Part shown: positions 17,463 through 25,342 of the stretch, in pieces
Layout of the letters: each line of letters begins with the position of its first letter
Position numbering within the stretch: the stretch's first letter is position 1
From: Planctomycetia bacterium
GTDB lineage: Bacteria > Planctomycetota > Planctomycetia > Pirellulales > Thermoguttaceae
Direction: 5' to 3'
DNA: 34,731 nucleotides
Assembly: GCA_030527205.1 (NCBI GenBank)
Contig: JAUNBG010000038.1
Span: 1 to 34,731 of the forward strand
Position numbers and translations under genes: made by a program
Notes under the pieces: model-generated
Told to the model about the DNA's origin: nothing
The model's input: only the letters and a program-made list of their open reading frames with translations
Database searches by the model: none

Positions 17463-19163
17463 ATGATTGTTTTTGCCGAAAAACGAAATTTCCCCCAATT
17501 AATGAATCCTATTCAACTTCAAATCGCGCGTCAGTCTTTGGAAAATGACGGTCGATTGCAGACTGTTTTAAATCAGTTGGGGGTCAAAAATGAAGATGAA
17601 GGTCTCGCGCTTTTAGCGGCAACGCTGAATATTCCGGTTATCGATTTGAGTAAAACCGAAGTCCCAGCCAATATTCTTGATAAATTTCCGATTAAAATGA
17701 TTCATCGATTCGGCGTTTTTCCCGTCGGATATCAAAAGGACGGGACGCTTCTGATTGCGACCTGTAATCCTTTTCATTTGGATTCCATTGACGCCATTGC
17801 CGCTGCGATTAATAAACCGGCTGTTCCGGTCATTGCCAGTCCGGGCGAACTTGCAAAACTCATTAAAGCCAATCTCGGCGTTGGAGCTGAAACGATTGAA
17901 GGGCTTCTCGCTCAGAATGAAGAAGAAGGCGGCGTTGAAGTTCTGGAAGATATCGATTGGGATCAGAGCGGCGATGCGGCAATGGCGCAAGAAGCGTCCG
18001 TTGTTCGACTCGTCAACGATATTTTGACCGAAGCGATTGAATCCGGAACAAGCGATATTCATATCGAAGCGCAAGAAGCGGGAATGAAAGTTCGATATCG
18101 AATTGATGGCGTTCTTCAAACGCAACCGATGCCGCCCGAAATCAATCGATTTCAATCCGCTATTGTCAGCCGTTTAAAAATTATGGCTCGACTCAATATC
18201 GCAGAAAAACGAATTCCGCAAGACGGCCGAATCAAAATTAAGGTTTCTGATCGGGAAGTCGATATTCGTCTTTCCATTATTCCGATGCTTCATGGCGAAG
18301 GAATCGTTATGCGTATTCTCGATAAGGATCGAATGAATTTTACGCTTCGAGGGATCGGAATGGATCAGGATATTTATGAACAATTTGGCAAATTGATCAA
18401 ACTTCCTCACGGAATTCTTCTCGTAACCGGCCCAACCGGAAGCGGCAAAACAACGACGTTATACAGCGCTTTAAATGAGATCAAGAGCGACGATACAAAA
18501 ATCATAACAACGGAAGACCCGATCGAATATCAGTTGGACGGAATCAATCAAATTCAGGTTCATACAAAGGTCGGATTGACTTTTGCGGCAAGTTTGCGTG
18601 CCATTTTGCGGCATGACCCTGACGTCGTTCTCGTCGGCGAAATTCGAGACTTTGAGACAGCCGAAAATGCGATTCAAGCTTCTTTAACCGGCCATCTCGT
18701 CTTCAGTACGCTCCATACAAACGACGCCGCTGGCGCTTATACGCGAATGATCGATATGGGCGTCGAGCCGTTTCTGGTCAGTACAACCGTCGAGGGAATA
18801 ATGGCCCAACGACTCATTCGCCGACTTTGCAAACATTGTAAAGAGCCTTATATTCCCGATATAAAGGACGTCCCAGACGATTTTCCTTTGAATCAGCTTT
18901 TGGAGGAAAAAGGTCAAATTTTTCGTCCGGTCGGTTGTCGCGAATGTCGTCAAACCGGTTATGCGGGGCGGGCCGCTCTTTACGAATTGTTGATTCCCAA
19001 CGATGAAATTCGTTCTTTGGCGGGAAACAAGTCTCCTTCCAACGAAGTCAAAAAAGCGGCGCGAGCTTCTGGAATGGAAACGCTTCGCGATAACGGCTGG
19101 AAAAAAGTTCTCGCCGGACTGACTTCCGTTGACGAAATCGTTCGAATGGCTAAACAAGATTAA
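17463..19163 (+). CDS. Type II secretion/type IV pilus assembly ATPase (GspE/PilB)
   Basis: This cytoplasmic hexameric ATPase powers assembly of a type IV pilus or type II secretion pseudopilus. The 566-residue protein starts with a MshE/GspE N-terminal domain (to about 150). The ATPase core has Walker A GPTGSGKTTT at 323-332, an Asp box around TTEDPIEY, Walker B DPDVVLVGEIRD near 385-396 and a His box with TLHTNDA. The zinc site is C456xxC459 and C492xxC495, as in GspE and PilB. No other pilus genes are adjacent; the DUF1559 prepilin-like protein at 32 kb is a possible client, which is inference. No Shine-Dalgarno is visible, and the second ATG at 17502 is an alternative start. Confidence 0.93.
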   Translation: MIVFAEKRNFPQLMNPIQLQIARQSLENDGRLQTVLNQLGVKNEDEGLALLAATLNIPVIDLSKTEVPANILDKFPIKMIHRFGVFPVGYQKDGTLLIATCNPFHLDSIDAIAAAINKPAVPVIASPGELAKLIKANLGVGAETIEGLLAQNEEEGGVEVLEDIDWDQSGDAAMAQEASVVRLVNDILTEAIESGTSDIHIEAQEAGMKVRYRIDGVLQTQPMPPEINRFQSAIVSRLKIMARLNIAEKRIPQDGRIKIKVSDREVDIRLSIIPMLHGEGIVMRILDKDRMNFTLRGIGMDQDIYEQFGKLIKLPHGILLVTGPTGSGKTTTLYSALNEIKSDDTKIITTEDPIEYQLDGINQIQVHTKVGLTFAASLRAILRHDPDVVLVGEIRDFETAENAIQASLTGHLVFSTLHTNDAAGAYTRMIDMGVEPFLVSTTVEGIMAQRLIRRLCKHCKEPYIPDIKDVPDDFPLNQLLEEKGQIFRPVGCRECRQTGYAGRAALYELLIPNDEIRSLAGNKSPSNEVKKAARASGMETLRDNGWKKVLAGLTSVDEIVRMAKQD

Positions 19164-19172
19164 AGGTTCACA

Positions 19173-19892
19173 ATGCTTCAATCAACATATACGCTTTCCG
19201 AATTGGCTCTTTATTTAAAGGAATCTGAGAAACAGGTTCAAAAATATGCGGAACAAGGAATCATTCAAGGCCGAAAAGTCCAGGGGAAATGGGTTTTCGC
19301 CGCAGCTGACGTCATTCTGTTGCTGGAAAAAATGCTGAATCATCCCGAAAACGAGAAATCGGTTGTTTCCGTTGAAAAGGTTGTTAATCAAAATGTTTCG
19401 CAAGAAGATCGGGAAAACTTTTCGATTTTGGATTATCTTTCGGAAGATTCCATTATTATCCCGTTTTCCGCAAAAACAACGGATTCCGTCATTCGTAAAA
19501 TTACAGCTTTTGCCGCCGATATAGGAAAACTTTGGGTTCCTGAAGATATGGCCGCTGCGATTCGGAAACGAGAAGAAATGATGTCAACCGCAATGGAAAA
19601 CGGCGTTGCTTTATTGCATCCGAGACGTCCGCTGCCCGATATTATTGCGGAAACTTTTCTCGTCCTGGGGATTGCGCCGCGAGGAATCCCGTTTGGCGGA
19701 GGTTTCAATAATCTGACTGACATCTTTTTTATGATTTGCTGCACAAACGACAAAATTCATTTAAGAATTCTGGCTCGATTAGGAAGAATTCTTGGACAAG
19801 TCGCTTTTCTCGATCAATTAAGAGAACTGGAATCGCCTGCCGAAATTATTGAATTGATTTCTGTTGCGGAATCCAAGATCGTTTCATTTTAG
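19173..19892 (+). CDS. HTH domain fused to PTS EIIA (fructose/nitrogen type)
   Basis: This is a 239-residue two-domain protein. Residues 1-55 are an excisionase-like helix-turn-helix (YTLSELALYLKESEKQVQKY). Residues about 85-235 are a PTS EIIA type-2 domain, with the phosphorylatable His149 in GVALLHPR, matching the GVAIPH site of EIIA-Fru/Ntr. No EIIB, EIIC, HPr or EI gene is near, so transport is unlikely. A regulatory, EIIA-Ntr-like role is the better inference, possibly with DNA binding. It starts 9 bp after gspE, with AAAGG ahead of the ATG, so the two are one operon. The stop codon lies inside the left arm of a perfect 18-bp inverted repeat. Confidence 0.88.
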   Translation: MLQSTYTLSELALYLKESEKQVQKYAEQGIIQGRKVQGKWVFAAADVILLLEKMLNHPENEKSVVSVEKVVNQNVSQEDRENFSILDYLSEDSIIIPFSAKTTDSVIRKITAFAADIGKLWVPEDMAAAIRKREEMMSTAMENGVALLHPRRPLPDIIAETFLVLGIAPRGIPFGGGFNNLTDIFFMICCTNDKIHLRILARLGRILGQVAFLDQLRELESPAEIIELISVAESKIVSF

Positions 19893-20006
19893 CGAAATGA
19901 ACTTAAGTCAGAATCAAGATAACAGACTCTGTAAATGAATCTGAAACTTTTTCAATAATCAAAAAAACTTTATTTTTCAGATTGTTTTGTTCATTTCGCT
20001 AAAATG
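19885..20006. repeat. Perfect 18-bp inverted repeat over the EIIA stop codon
   Basis: CATTTTAGCGAAATGAAC at 19885-19902 is exactly reverse-complementary to 19989-20006. The left arm contains the EIIA stop TAG. Within the loop, AATCTGAAA and TTTCAGATT form a second perfect 9-bp stem. The element sits between two converging genes, so a bidirectional terminator is one reading; a small inverted-repeat insertion is another. Confidence 0.8.
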
Positions 20007-20059
20007 TTACAAAAACTTTTGGGGTTCCATAAAGACGGACAACTTTTGGGGGGTTATTT

Positions 20060-20893
20060 TCAACTCGCCAAAGTCGTTTTTTTGACGAAATCGATGATTG
20101 TTTGCGCAAAAAGATCGGGTTGTTCCAGCGGCGGAAGATGTCCGCAGTTTGGAATGGAAACGAATTCAATCGATGTTGACGGATTCTGAGTGGCAATGGA
20201 CTCTTTTAAAGCGATCATTGATTCTGGAGGCGAAAGGGCGTCCTGATCGCCGCATATTAAGAGGACAGGAACCGTAATCGTTCGCAAAAGATCGGTTGTA
20301 TCGACCCTTTTTGCCATTCCGCGAGAGGCCGCAGCGATTCCGTTGATTGGTTGTCGAAGGATCATTTTGCGTAAGAAATCGACAACTTGGGGGGATTTTG
20401 CAAACGTTTCCTCGCATAAAAGATTTGAAATCATCTGATCTGCAATAGCGGGGAGTTTTTCCGAGGAAATCGAATCGGCCAGTTTCAATCGATTGGAAGC
20501 CGCTTCGGCGCTGTCCGGGATTGTTTTGGTATCGCAAAGAATCAATCCGGCCAAACGGGAAGAATAATGACGAACGAATTCCATGGAAATATAGCCGCCC
20601 ATCGAGAGCCCGCAAAGAAAAATGGGACGTTGAACGCCCAAATATTGCAGAATCATCTCGATTTGATCCGCAAAATCGGTCATTGTTCGAATGGTTGTTT
20701 GATCTTTTGAGTTTTCCTGGTTGCCAAAACCAACAAGATCAGGCGCAATAACGTCGCAAACGGAAGCAATCTTTGAAGAGACCGATTCGTACATTTTATG
20801 GTCAAAGGGAAATCCGTGAATCAGAAGAATAATCGGTTTTTTTCCGTCGAACGAAATCTCATTTTTATTAATGCTCTTTTTTTGTGTTGGCAT
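20060..20893 (-). CDS. Alpha/beta hydrolase
   Basis: This is a 277-residue cytoplasmic alpha/beta-hydrolase-fold enzyme of unknown substrate. The oxyanion loop is LLIHGFPFDHKMY (about 23-35). The nucleophile elbow is GLSMGG with Ser97, the acid is probably the Asp of LICGDQDALSPP, and the catalytic His is in IPNCGHLPPLEQP. The fold and motifs resemble BioH/MenH-like and 3-oxoadipate enol-lactonase-like hydrolases, but no pathway genes are nearby to choose between them. AAGGAG lies six bases ahead of the ATG. It converges on the EIIA gene. Confidence 0.9.
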   Translation of the reverse strand: MPTQKKSINKNEISFDGKKPIILLIHGFPFDHKMYESVSSKIASVCDVIAPDLVGFGNQENSKDQTTIRTMTDFADQIEMILQYLGVQRPIFLCGLSMGGYISMEFVRHYSSRLAGLILCDTKTIPDSAEAASNRLKLADSISSEKLPAIADQMISNLLCEETFAKSPQVVDFLRKMILRQPINGIAAASRGMAKRVDTTDLLRTITVPVLLICGDQDALSPPESMIALKESIATQNPSTSIEFVSIPNCGHLPPLEQPDLFAQTIIDFVKKTTLAS

Positions 20894-21347
20894 TGATTCT
20901 CCTTGATCTTTTTTTGACTATAATATAAAATAGTTCAGGGTTGATTCTGAATGATTTGATTTTTGGGTTTGTTAATCAAAGATTGTATTGAGACCATAGG
21001 CGGGACGTTTCGCCTTTTTCTAAACTGTTCTTGACGAATTGATAAACAAACGGCAAGGAAGTTCTAAAAAGCTGTTTTTTACAAAAAACTGAATTCGGAA
21101 AACGTCACGAAAATCTGTTCCTGCGGACGAGACGTCTGCGTTCCCCGCTGGTTTTTAGAACTTCCTGACAGTTTTTTCCGAATCGAATTGGATTGGATTA
21201 ATGAAAAAGGATAATCCCGCAACGGGAACAGGGGAATCTCAATATGATTTCCGAATATGATTTCTGAACGACAGAATCTTAAAGGTTGAGCTTTCTCTTT
21301 TCATTGTCTATTATTTGTTGTCCGTTGTCAACTCAAAGAGGTTTCTA
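20894..21347. other. Intergenic region with repeat A2
   Basis: No gene. A TATAAT-containing AT-rich stretch lies at 20929-20934 near the start of the hydrolase gene. GGCG and CGCC at 20999-21014, followed by T5, form a small terminator-like hairpin with no obvious gene to end. Repeat copy A2 fills 21056-21166. No convincing promoter for the transglutaminase-like gene is visible. Confidence 0.45.
21056..21166 (+). repeat. Dispersed repeat family A, copy A2 (best terminal repeats)
   Basis: This 111-bp element has perfect 15-bp terminal inverted repeats: AGGAAGTTCTAAAAA at 21056-21070 and its exact reverse complement at 21152-21166. Near the right end, GCGGACGAGACGTCTGC forms a short-loop hairpin. 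There is no reading frame inside and no obvious target-site duplication. The structure resembles a MITE or a REP-like element. Confidence 0.85.
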
Positions 21348-22379
21348 ATGACGAAAAAATGTTTCCTTTTCGGCCAAGCAATCTTGCCGATTTTTTGCTT
21401 TTTAATTATATTATCGACAAATCAACAATTTGTTTTCGCTCAAATTACTTTTGGCGATATCAGCGGCGAAACCGAAGAGTCTGAAGAGCAAACCAAGCGG
21501 GGTTCTGTTTTGGGAACGGCAAAAGTCATAAAATATAAAGCCGGAATGATTTTCGAAGCCCGACCGGGAGGGACTTGTTCAAATCTGCTAGGAACAGCCC
21601 CGGTTCCAATGGATTTTCCAGAACAAAAAGTCCGTATTCTTGAAGAAGAATTTGCCAATTCAGCCAAAGTTAAATATCGGGAATTGCGAGAAGGCGGCGC
21701 AAAAGAAATGGTCTTTTCGATGAAAACGTTGCGTCCCGGACAAAGAGTTGAATCGACTGTTCTTTTTGAAGTTACTCGTTATCAACAGCTTCCTCCCGTT
21801 GAAACGGATTGCTATTCCATTTCAAAGAAAATAACTCGAAATCTTCGTCAGTATTTGCGTAACAGTCCTTATATTGAAACCGATAATAAAGTTATTCGCG
21901 ATCTTGCCAAAAAGACAACCGCCAAGATTGATTCCGATTGGAAAAAAGTTGAGGCGATCTTTCAATTTGTTCGCGAAAACATTGCTTATAAAGAAGAAAT
22001 GGTCGAAAAAGAGATTCGCGGAGCTGTTGCGGCATATCGAACCAAAGAAGGCGATTGCGAAGATATGTGCGCGCTTTTCATTGCGATGTGTCGATCTCTT
22101 AACATTCCAGCCCGACTTGTTCATGTTCCAGGTCATTGTTATGCGGAATTTTATCTTGTTGATGAAAAAAACGACGGATATTGGTTTCCAGCTCAAGTTG
22201 CTGGAACAGAACCATTTGGCGGTATGCTTGATCTTCGTGTGATTCTTCAAAAAGGCGATTGTTTTCGACTTCCAGAGTCGCCCAAAACAGAAACGCTTTA
22301 TGTTAAGGAAATGTTTACAGGAAATGTCAGCGAAGGGGCGCCAGATCCCATTTATCAATTCATTCAGGAATCCTATTAA
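21348..22379 (+). CDS. Exported transglutaminase-like protein
   Basis: A 343-residue protein of the transglutaminase-like (papain-fold) superfamily, whose members act as proteases, amidases or crosslinkers. A signal peptide runs from MTKKCFLFGQ to about FVFAQ, so it is exported. The catalytic core is about 205-300, with nucleophile Cys237 in KEGDCEDMC and His263 in VPGHCYAEF. The third catalytic residue, usually an Asp after the following Trp strand, is not obvious: the sequence there is YWFPAQVAG. The frame opens at 21315, but the ATG at 21348 has AAAGAGG ahead and begins the signal peptide. The radical SAM gene follows after 45 bp and may be cotranscribed. Confidence 0.85.
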   Translation: MTKKCFLFGQAILPIFCFLIILSTNQQFVFAQITFGDISGETEESEEQTKRGSVLGTAKVIKYKAGMIFEARPGGTCSNLLGTAPVPMDFPEQKVRILEEEFANSAKVKYRELREGGAKEMVFSMKTLRPGQRVESTVLFEVTRYQQLPPVETDCYSISKKITRNLRQYLRNSPYIETDNKVIRDLAKKTTAKIDSDWKKVEAIFQFVRENIAYKEEMVEKEIRGAVAAYRTKEGDCEDMCALFIAMCRSLNIPARLVHVPGHCYAEFYLVDEKNDGYWFPAQVAGTEPFGGMLDLRVILQKGDCFRLPESPKTETLYVKEMFTGNVSEGAPDPIYQFIQESY

Positions 22380-22434
22380 TGGAAAATTGAATCAAAGAGC
22401 AAATAATAATGGGAAATAGAATCAATGAGCAAAG
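22380..22434 (+). repeat. Imperfect tandem duplication at the radical SAM gene start
   Basis: The block TGGAAAATTGAATCAAAGAG is repeated about 30 bp later as TGGGAAATAGAATCAATGAG. The second copy carries the ATGAGC start of the radical SAM gene, where the first copy has AAGAGC. Confidence 0.6.
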
Positions 22435-23363
22435 ATGTCGATTGGCGTCAAGCAGGTCATCGTTATTATCCATTGGCGATGTATATGCGTCATGAGTTTG
22501 GGGAACCGGTCTGGAAAATTAGCCTTGACGCCCATTTTTCGTGTCCCAATATTGACGGAACGGTTGGTCGAGAGGGTTGTCTTTTCTGCGACGCCAAAAG
22601 TTTCAGTCCCGGTCGACGTTTTGGACTCGAAAATCTTGAAGCTCAAATGGACGACGGAATAACTCAACTGCAACGACGTCATTCTGTCCGAAAGTTTCTT
22701 GCCTATTTTCAACCTTCGACGAATACTTATGCCCCGGTTGAAAGATTGGAATCGATTTTTCGTCGGGCAATGCGTCGTTCGGAAATCGTTGGTCTGGCTA
22801 TTGGAACTCGTCCGGACGCTTTGCCTGATGACGTTCTTGATCTGCTTGCTGATTTATCGAAAGAAACTCGGATTTTTCTCGAAATCGGATTGCAATCGGC
22901 GAAAAATGAGTCGCTTCGTTTTTTGAATCGCGGCCATAATTATGAAACTTTTGCCGATGCGATTGAACGAGCTCAAAAAAGAAATTTGTGTTTGGGAACC
23001 CATTTGATTCTCGGAATTCCAGGCGAAACTCGCGACGATTTGATTCGAACCGCTCAGCTTGTTGCTCAATGGAAACTTCATTCCATTAAACTTCATAATC
23101 TTTATGTTGTTCGTAACACAAAACTGGCTGAACTTTGGACGGAAAACAAGATTTCGCTTCCAACTTGTCAGGAATATGCCGAAATGGTCGTCGATTTTCT
23201 CGAATATCAAAATCCGGAAACCGTTATCGAACGCATTTCCGGGGAAGCTTCAGAAGAATATCTTCTGGCCCCTCAATGGACTGCGATCAAACATTCAGCT
23301 CGAAATGCCGTTGATCGCGCTTTTCGAAATCGCAATACATATCAGGGAAAATTGTGGCGTTGA
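22425..23363 (+). CDS. Radical SAM protein, YhcC family
   Basis: This 312-residue protein matches the YhcC/TIGR01212 radical SAM family, which binds a 4Fe-4S cluster and S-adenosylmethionine to start radical chemistry; its substrate is not firmly known. The cluster ligands are Cys40, Cys52 and Cys55 in SCPN...GCLFC. This is a CX11CX2C spacing, not the usual CX3CX2C, and is normal for this family. The FAYFQPSTNTYAP-like segment (here FLAYFQPSTNTYAP), IGTRPDALPD and ILGIPGETRDD are also characteristic. It lies 45 bp after the transglutaminase-like gene. The start lacks a strong Shine-Dalgarno. Confidence 0.92.
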   Translation: MSKDVDWRQAGHRYYPLAMYMRHEFGEPVWKISLDAHFSCPNIDGTVGREGCLFCDAKSFSPGRRFGLENLEAQMDDGITQLQRRHSVRKFLAYFQPSTNTYAPVERLESIFRRAMRRSEIVGLAIGTRPDALPDDVLDLLADLSKETRIFLEIGLQSAKNESLRFLNRGHNYETFADAIERAQKRNLCLGTHLILGIPGETRDDLIRTAQLVAQWKLHSIKLHNLYVVRNTKLAELWTENKISLPTCQEYAEMVVDFLEYQNPETVIERISGEASEEYLLAPQWTAIKHSARNAVDRAFRNRNTYQGKLWR

Positions 23364-23466
23364 CTTTTCTAAATAAGCTTTCCCGATTTTTGACTTTCGG
23401 GGCATTTTTCAATCAGGCCTTTTGCCGATTTTCTTTTCGCGACACAGAATAGAACATTATCCGCCG

Positions 23467-23598
23467 GAAAAAAGGATTTTCGCGCCGCGACGCAACGAAC
23501 AGAATGAAAACTCCCAAAACGAATGACAAAAACGACTCTTTTTCAAATGGAACAGCCGTTTTAAAAGCGATTTAAATAATGACGAAATCGGAAGTTCC
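23467..23598 (-). repeat. Dispersed repeat family B, copy B1
   Basis: On the minus strand this 132-bp stretch aligns end to end with 25577-25709 on the plus strand. Both start GGAACTTCCGATTTCG and end GCGAAAATCCTTTTTT, with roughly 80% identity between by hand alignment. The two copies lie in opposite orientation about 2 kb apart, flanking the conserved gene at 24215. Confidence 0.75.
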
Positions 23599-23680
23599 AA
23601 AAAGAAATCGCCCTTGCGTTTCGACAGCGCAAACATTTCCAATTTCATTACAAAAATCGGGAAATGGGCAGTTTCTTAAG

Positions 23681-23786
23681 AATGTTCTAAAAAACGGATT
23701 TGGCAACAACCCTAATTCGGTTAAAGTCGTTAATGCAAGTTCTTGCGGACGAGACGTCCGCGCTCCGAAGGGGTTTTTAGAACTTT
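23681..23786 (+). repeat. Dispersed repeat family A, copy A3
   Basis: The element starts GTTCTAAAAAA and ends TTTTTAGAAC, an inverted repeat. The inner hairpin GCGGACGAGACGTCCGC (perfect 7-bp arms, 3-nt loop) is intact, and the left half keeps ATTCGG-TAAAGTCGTTAA. It lies downstream of the radical SAM gene and next to repeat C1. Confidence 0.8.
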
Positions 23787-23832
23787 TTCTAAAAATGTTT
23801 GGAAACGAGTCGAAAACGATTGTTTTGTGAAT

Positions 23833-24024
23833 GTTATAAATTGTCGTCGGTTGCTTTTTCCAAAGAGTCGGGACGATTGGGATCAGATAGACGAGACGTC
23901 CCGCGCTTCAGTCCTGTTTGTTTCGCAACTTATTAATGTTTTGAAAGAGATTTTTTCATTAGAGACGTCCCGCGCTTCAGTCCTGTTTGTTTCGCAACGG
24001 GACAAGCGATCATTAGAAATTTAA
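23833..24024 (+). repeat. Dispersed repeat family C, copy C1, with internal duplication
   Basis: It aligns with 28804-28930 from GTTATAAAT to TAGAAATTTAAC. It differs by an internal duplication: an exact 37-bp unit occurs at 23893-23929 and 23962-23998, a period of 69 bp. The unit begins GAGACGTCCCGCGCTTCAG and so shares the GAGACGTCC motif with family A. Confidence 0.7.
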
Positions 24025-24214
24025 CAAATCGTTATTTTTTGTGTGTTAAACAAATAAAATTGCAATAATCAACCGCGTTTTTCGATGAACTTTCTTTGAG
24101 CAGAAAGCGATTCTTTGTAAAACGTTTTGAGGTCACGAAAGATGGCCTTTGGGTTGGAAAAACTTGTATAACCTTGCAATTCTCCTTCTGTTTTTGAGAG
24201 AAAGATTGGATCGA

Positions 24215-25342
24215 ATGACGAAATATTTAAATCGTAACGCCTTATGTGTCAAACCGTTATCAGAGCGAGTCAATAAACTGGTTTATTCAAGAGATCTTGT
24301 TTGTCCGCATTCGTATCCTGTCGAATTAACTCCTGAAGCGCAAGAGGACGTTGAAAAAACAGCCGAAGAAATTTGTCGGGCGAAAGAACGAAATGCGGCT
24401 AGAATCTTGGCTTTTGGAGCTCATTCAATCAAAAATGGATTAGGGCCTGTTTTGAGTCAATTAATGCAAGGCCATTGGTTGACTCATTTTGCAACGAACG
24501 GGGCTGGCGTTATTCATGATTGGGAGTTCGCATTTCAAGGGCAATCAGGCGAAGATGTTCATCGATATACAACCGAAGGACAGTTTGGTATTTGGCAGGA
24601 AACCGGGACTTATATCAATTTGGCCATAATATCCGGCGCGTTTCGCGGGTTGGGTTATGGGCAATCAATTGGAATGATGATTGATCTGGAAGGAATAGAA
24701 ATTCCAACTGATGAAGAACTTAGGGAAAGAATTGCGGCGGGATGTCAAACAAACGCTTCAGAGGATTCTCTTGAAACCGCTTCAGCGGCTGCTGATTTTC
24801 TCAAAATGAAAAAGCATTTTTCTTTATCGGACGGTTTCCTTTCCATTCCTCATCACAAAAAGGAAAATTCTGCCGCTTATGCCGCTTGGCGCGACGGGAT
24901 TCCGTATACTTGTCATCCGATGATCGGGCATGATATCATTTATACTCATCCGATGAACAAATGTTCCGCAATTGGACGAGCGGCAGAACTTGATTTTCTT
25001 TCCTATGCCGACTCCGTATCTCAATTGGAAGGGGGCGTTTATCTGTCTGTCGGTTCTGCTGTAATGTCGCCGATGATTTTTGAAAAGTCTCTTTCGATGG
25101 CTCGAAATCTTTCTCAACAGGAAGAAAAAAAACTGACCGATTTTTCCATTCATGTTGTCGATTTGGCAAAATCCGCTTGGGATTGGACAAAAGAGGGCGA
25201 ACCGCCCATGGATAATCCTGCCTATTATCTTCGTTTTTGCAAAACATTCAGCCGAATGGAAAGTCGAAAAATGACTTATTGCAGCGCCGACAATCGATCT
25301 TGGCTTGTTGCTCTCTTGAAAATTCTTCAAAAAAGAGCATAA
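24215..25342 (+). CDS. Conserved protein of unknown function (possibly DHS-like NAD-binding fold)
   Basis: I cannot name this family with certainty. The 375-residue product has glycine-rich and polar motifs that look catalytic or ligand-binding: AFGAHSIKNGLGPVLSQLM, ATNGAGVIHDWEFAFQG, GQFGIWQETGTYIN, HPMIGHDIIYTHP and LEGGVYLSVGSAVMSP. No signal peptide or membrane segment is seen, so it is probably a cytoplasmic enzyme. The pattern recalls proteins loosely related to deoxyhypusine synthase (a DHS-like NAD-binding fold); that is a memory-based guess. The frame opens at a TTG at 24149, but the ATG at 24215 begins the conserved-looking part. Repeats B1, A3 and C1 lie upstream and B2 downstream; no functional neighbours. 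Confidence 0.75.
   Translation: MTKYLNRNALCVKPLSERVNKLVYSRDLVCPHSYPVELTPEAQEDVEKTAEEICRAKERNAARILAFGAHSIKNGLGPVLSQLMQGHWLTHFATNGAGVIHDWEFAFQGQSGEDVHRYTTEGQFGIWQETGTYINLAIISGAFRGLGYGQSIGMMIDLEGIEIPTDEELRERIAAGCQTNASEDSLETASAAADFLKMKKHFSLSDGFLSIPHHKKENSAAYAAWRDGIPYTCHPMIGHDIIYTHPMNKCSAIGRAAELDFLSYADSVSQLEGGVYLSVGSAVMSPMIFEKSLSMARNLSQQEEKKLTDFSIHVVDLAKSAWDWTKEGEPPMDNPAYYLRFCKTFSRMESRKMTYCSADNRSWLVALLKILQKRA

Larger units (their letters stand above)
23364..24214. other. 850-bp repeat-filled intergenic region
   Basis: No supported gene. CCCGA and TCGGG near 23380-23400 form a small stem that may end the radical SAM transcript. Three different dispersed repeats are then packed side by side: family B (23467-23598, minus), family A copy A3 (23681-23786) and family C copy C1 (23833-24024). 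Short open frames here follow the repeats and show no domain. Confidence 0.6.

Noticed and set aside
17613..18155. 180-codon open frame on the minus strand
   Set aside because: Antisense to gspE/pilB, with composition typical of a shadow frame.
18684..19181. 165-codon open frame on the minus strand
   Set aside because: Antisense to the well-supported 3' half of gspE/pilB.
20998..21020. Terminator-like hairpin GGCG/CGCC followed by T5
   Set aside because: The stem is only four pairs and no + strand gene lies upstream to be terminated.
23457..23648. 63-codon frame on the minus strand inside repeat B1, with a similar frame in B2
   Set aside because: The similarity follows the DNA repeat with frequent non-synonymous changes, and B2 lacks a matching start, so protein coding is not supported.
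23893..23998. Possible mini CRISPR array: two exact 37-bp repeats ending in GCAAC around a 32-bp spacer
   Set aside because: Only two units exist, there are no cas genes, and the related copy at 28804-28930 shows that the unit belongs to a dispersed element with matching flanks; an internal duplication explains it better.
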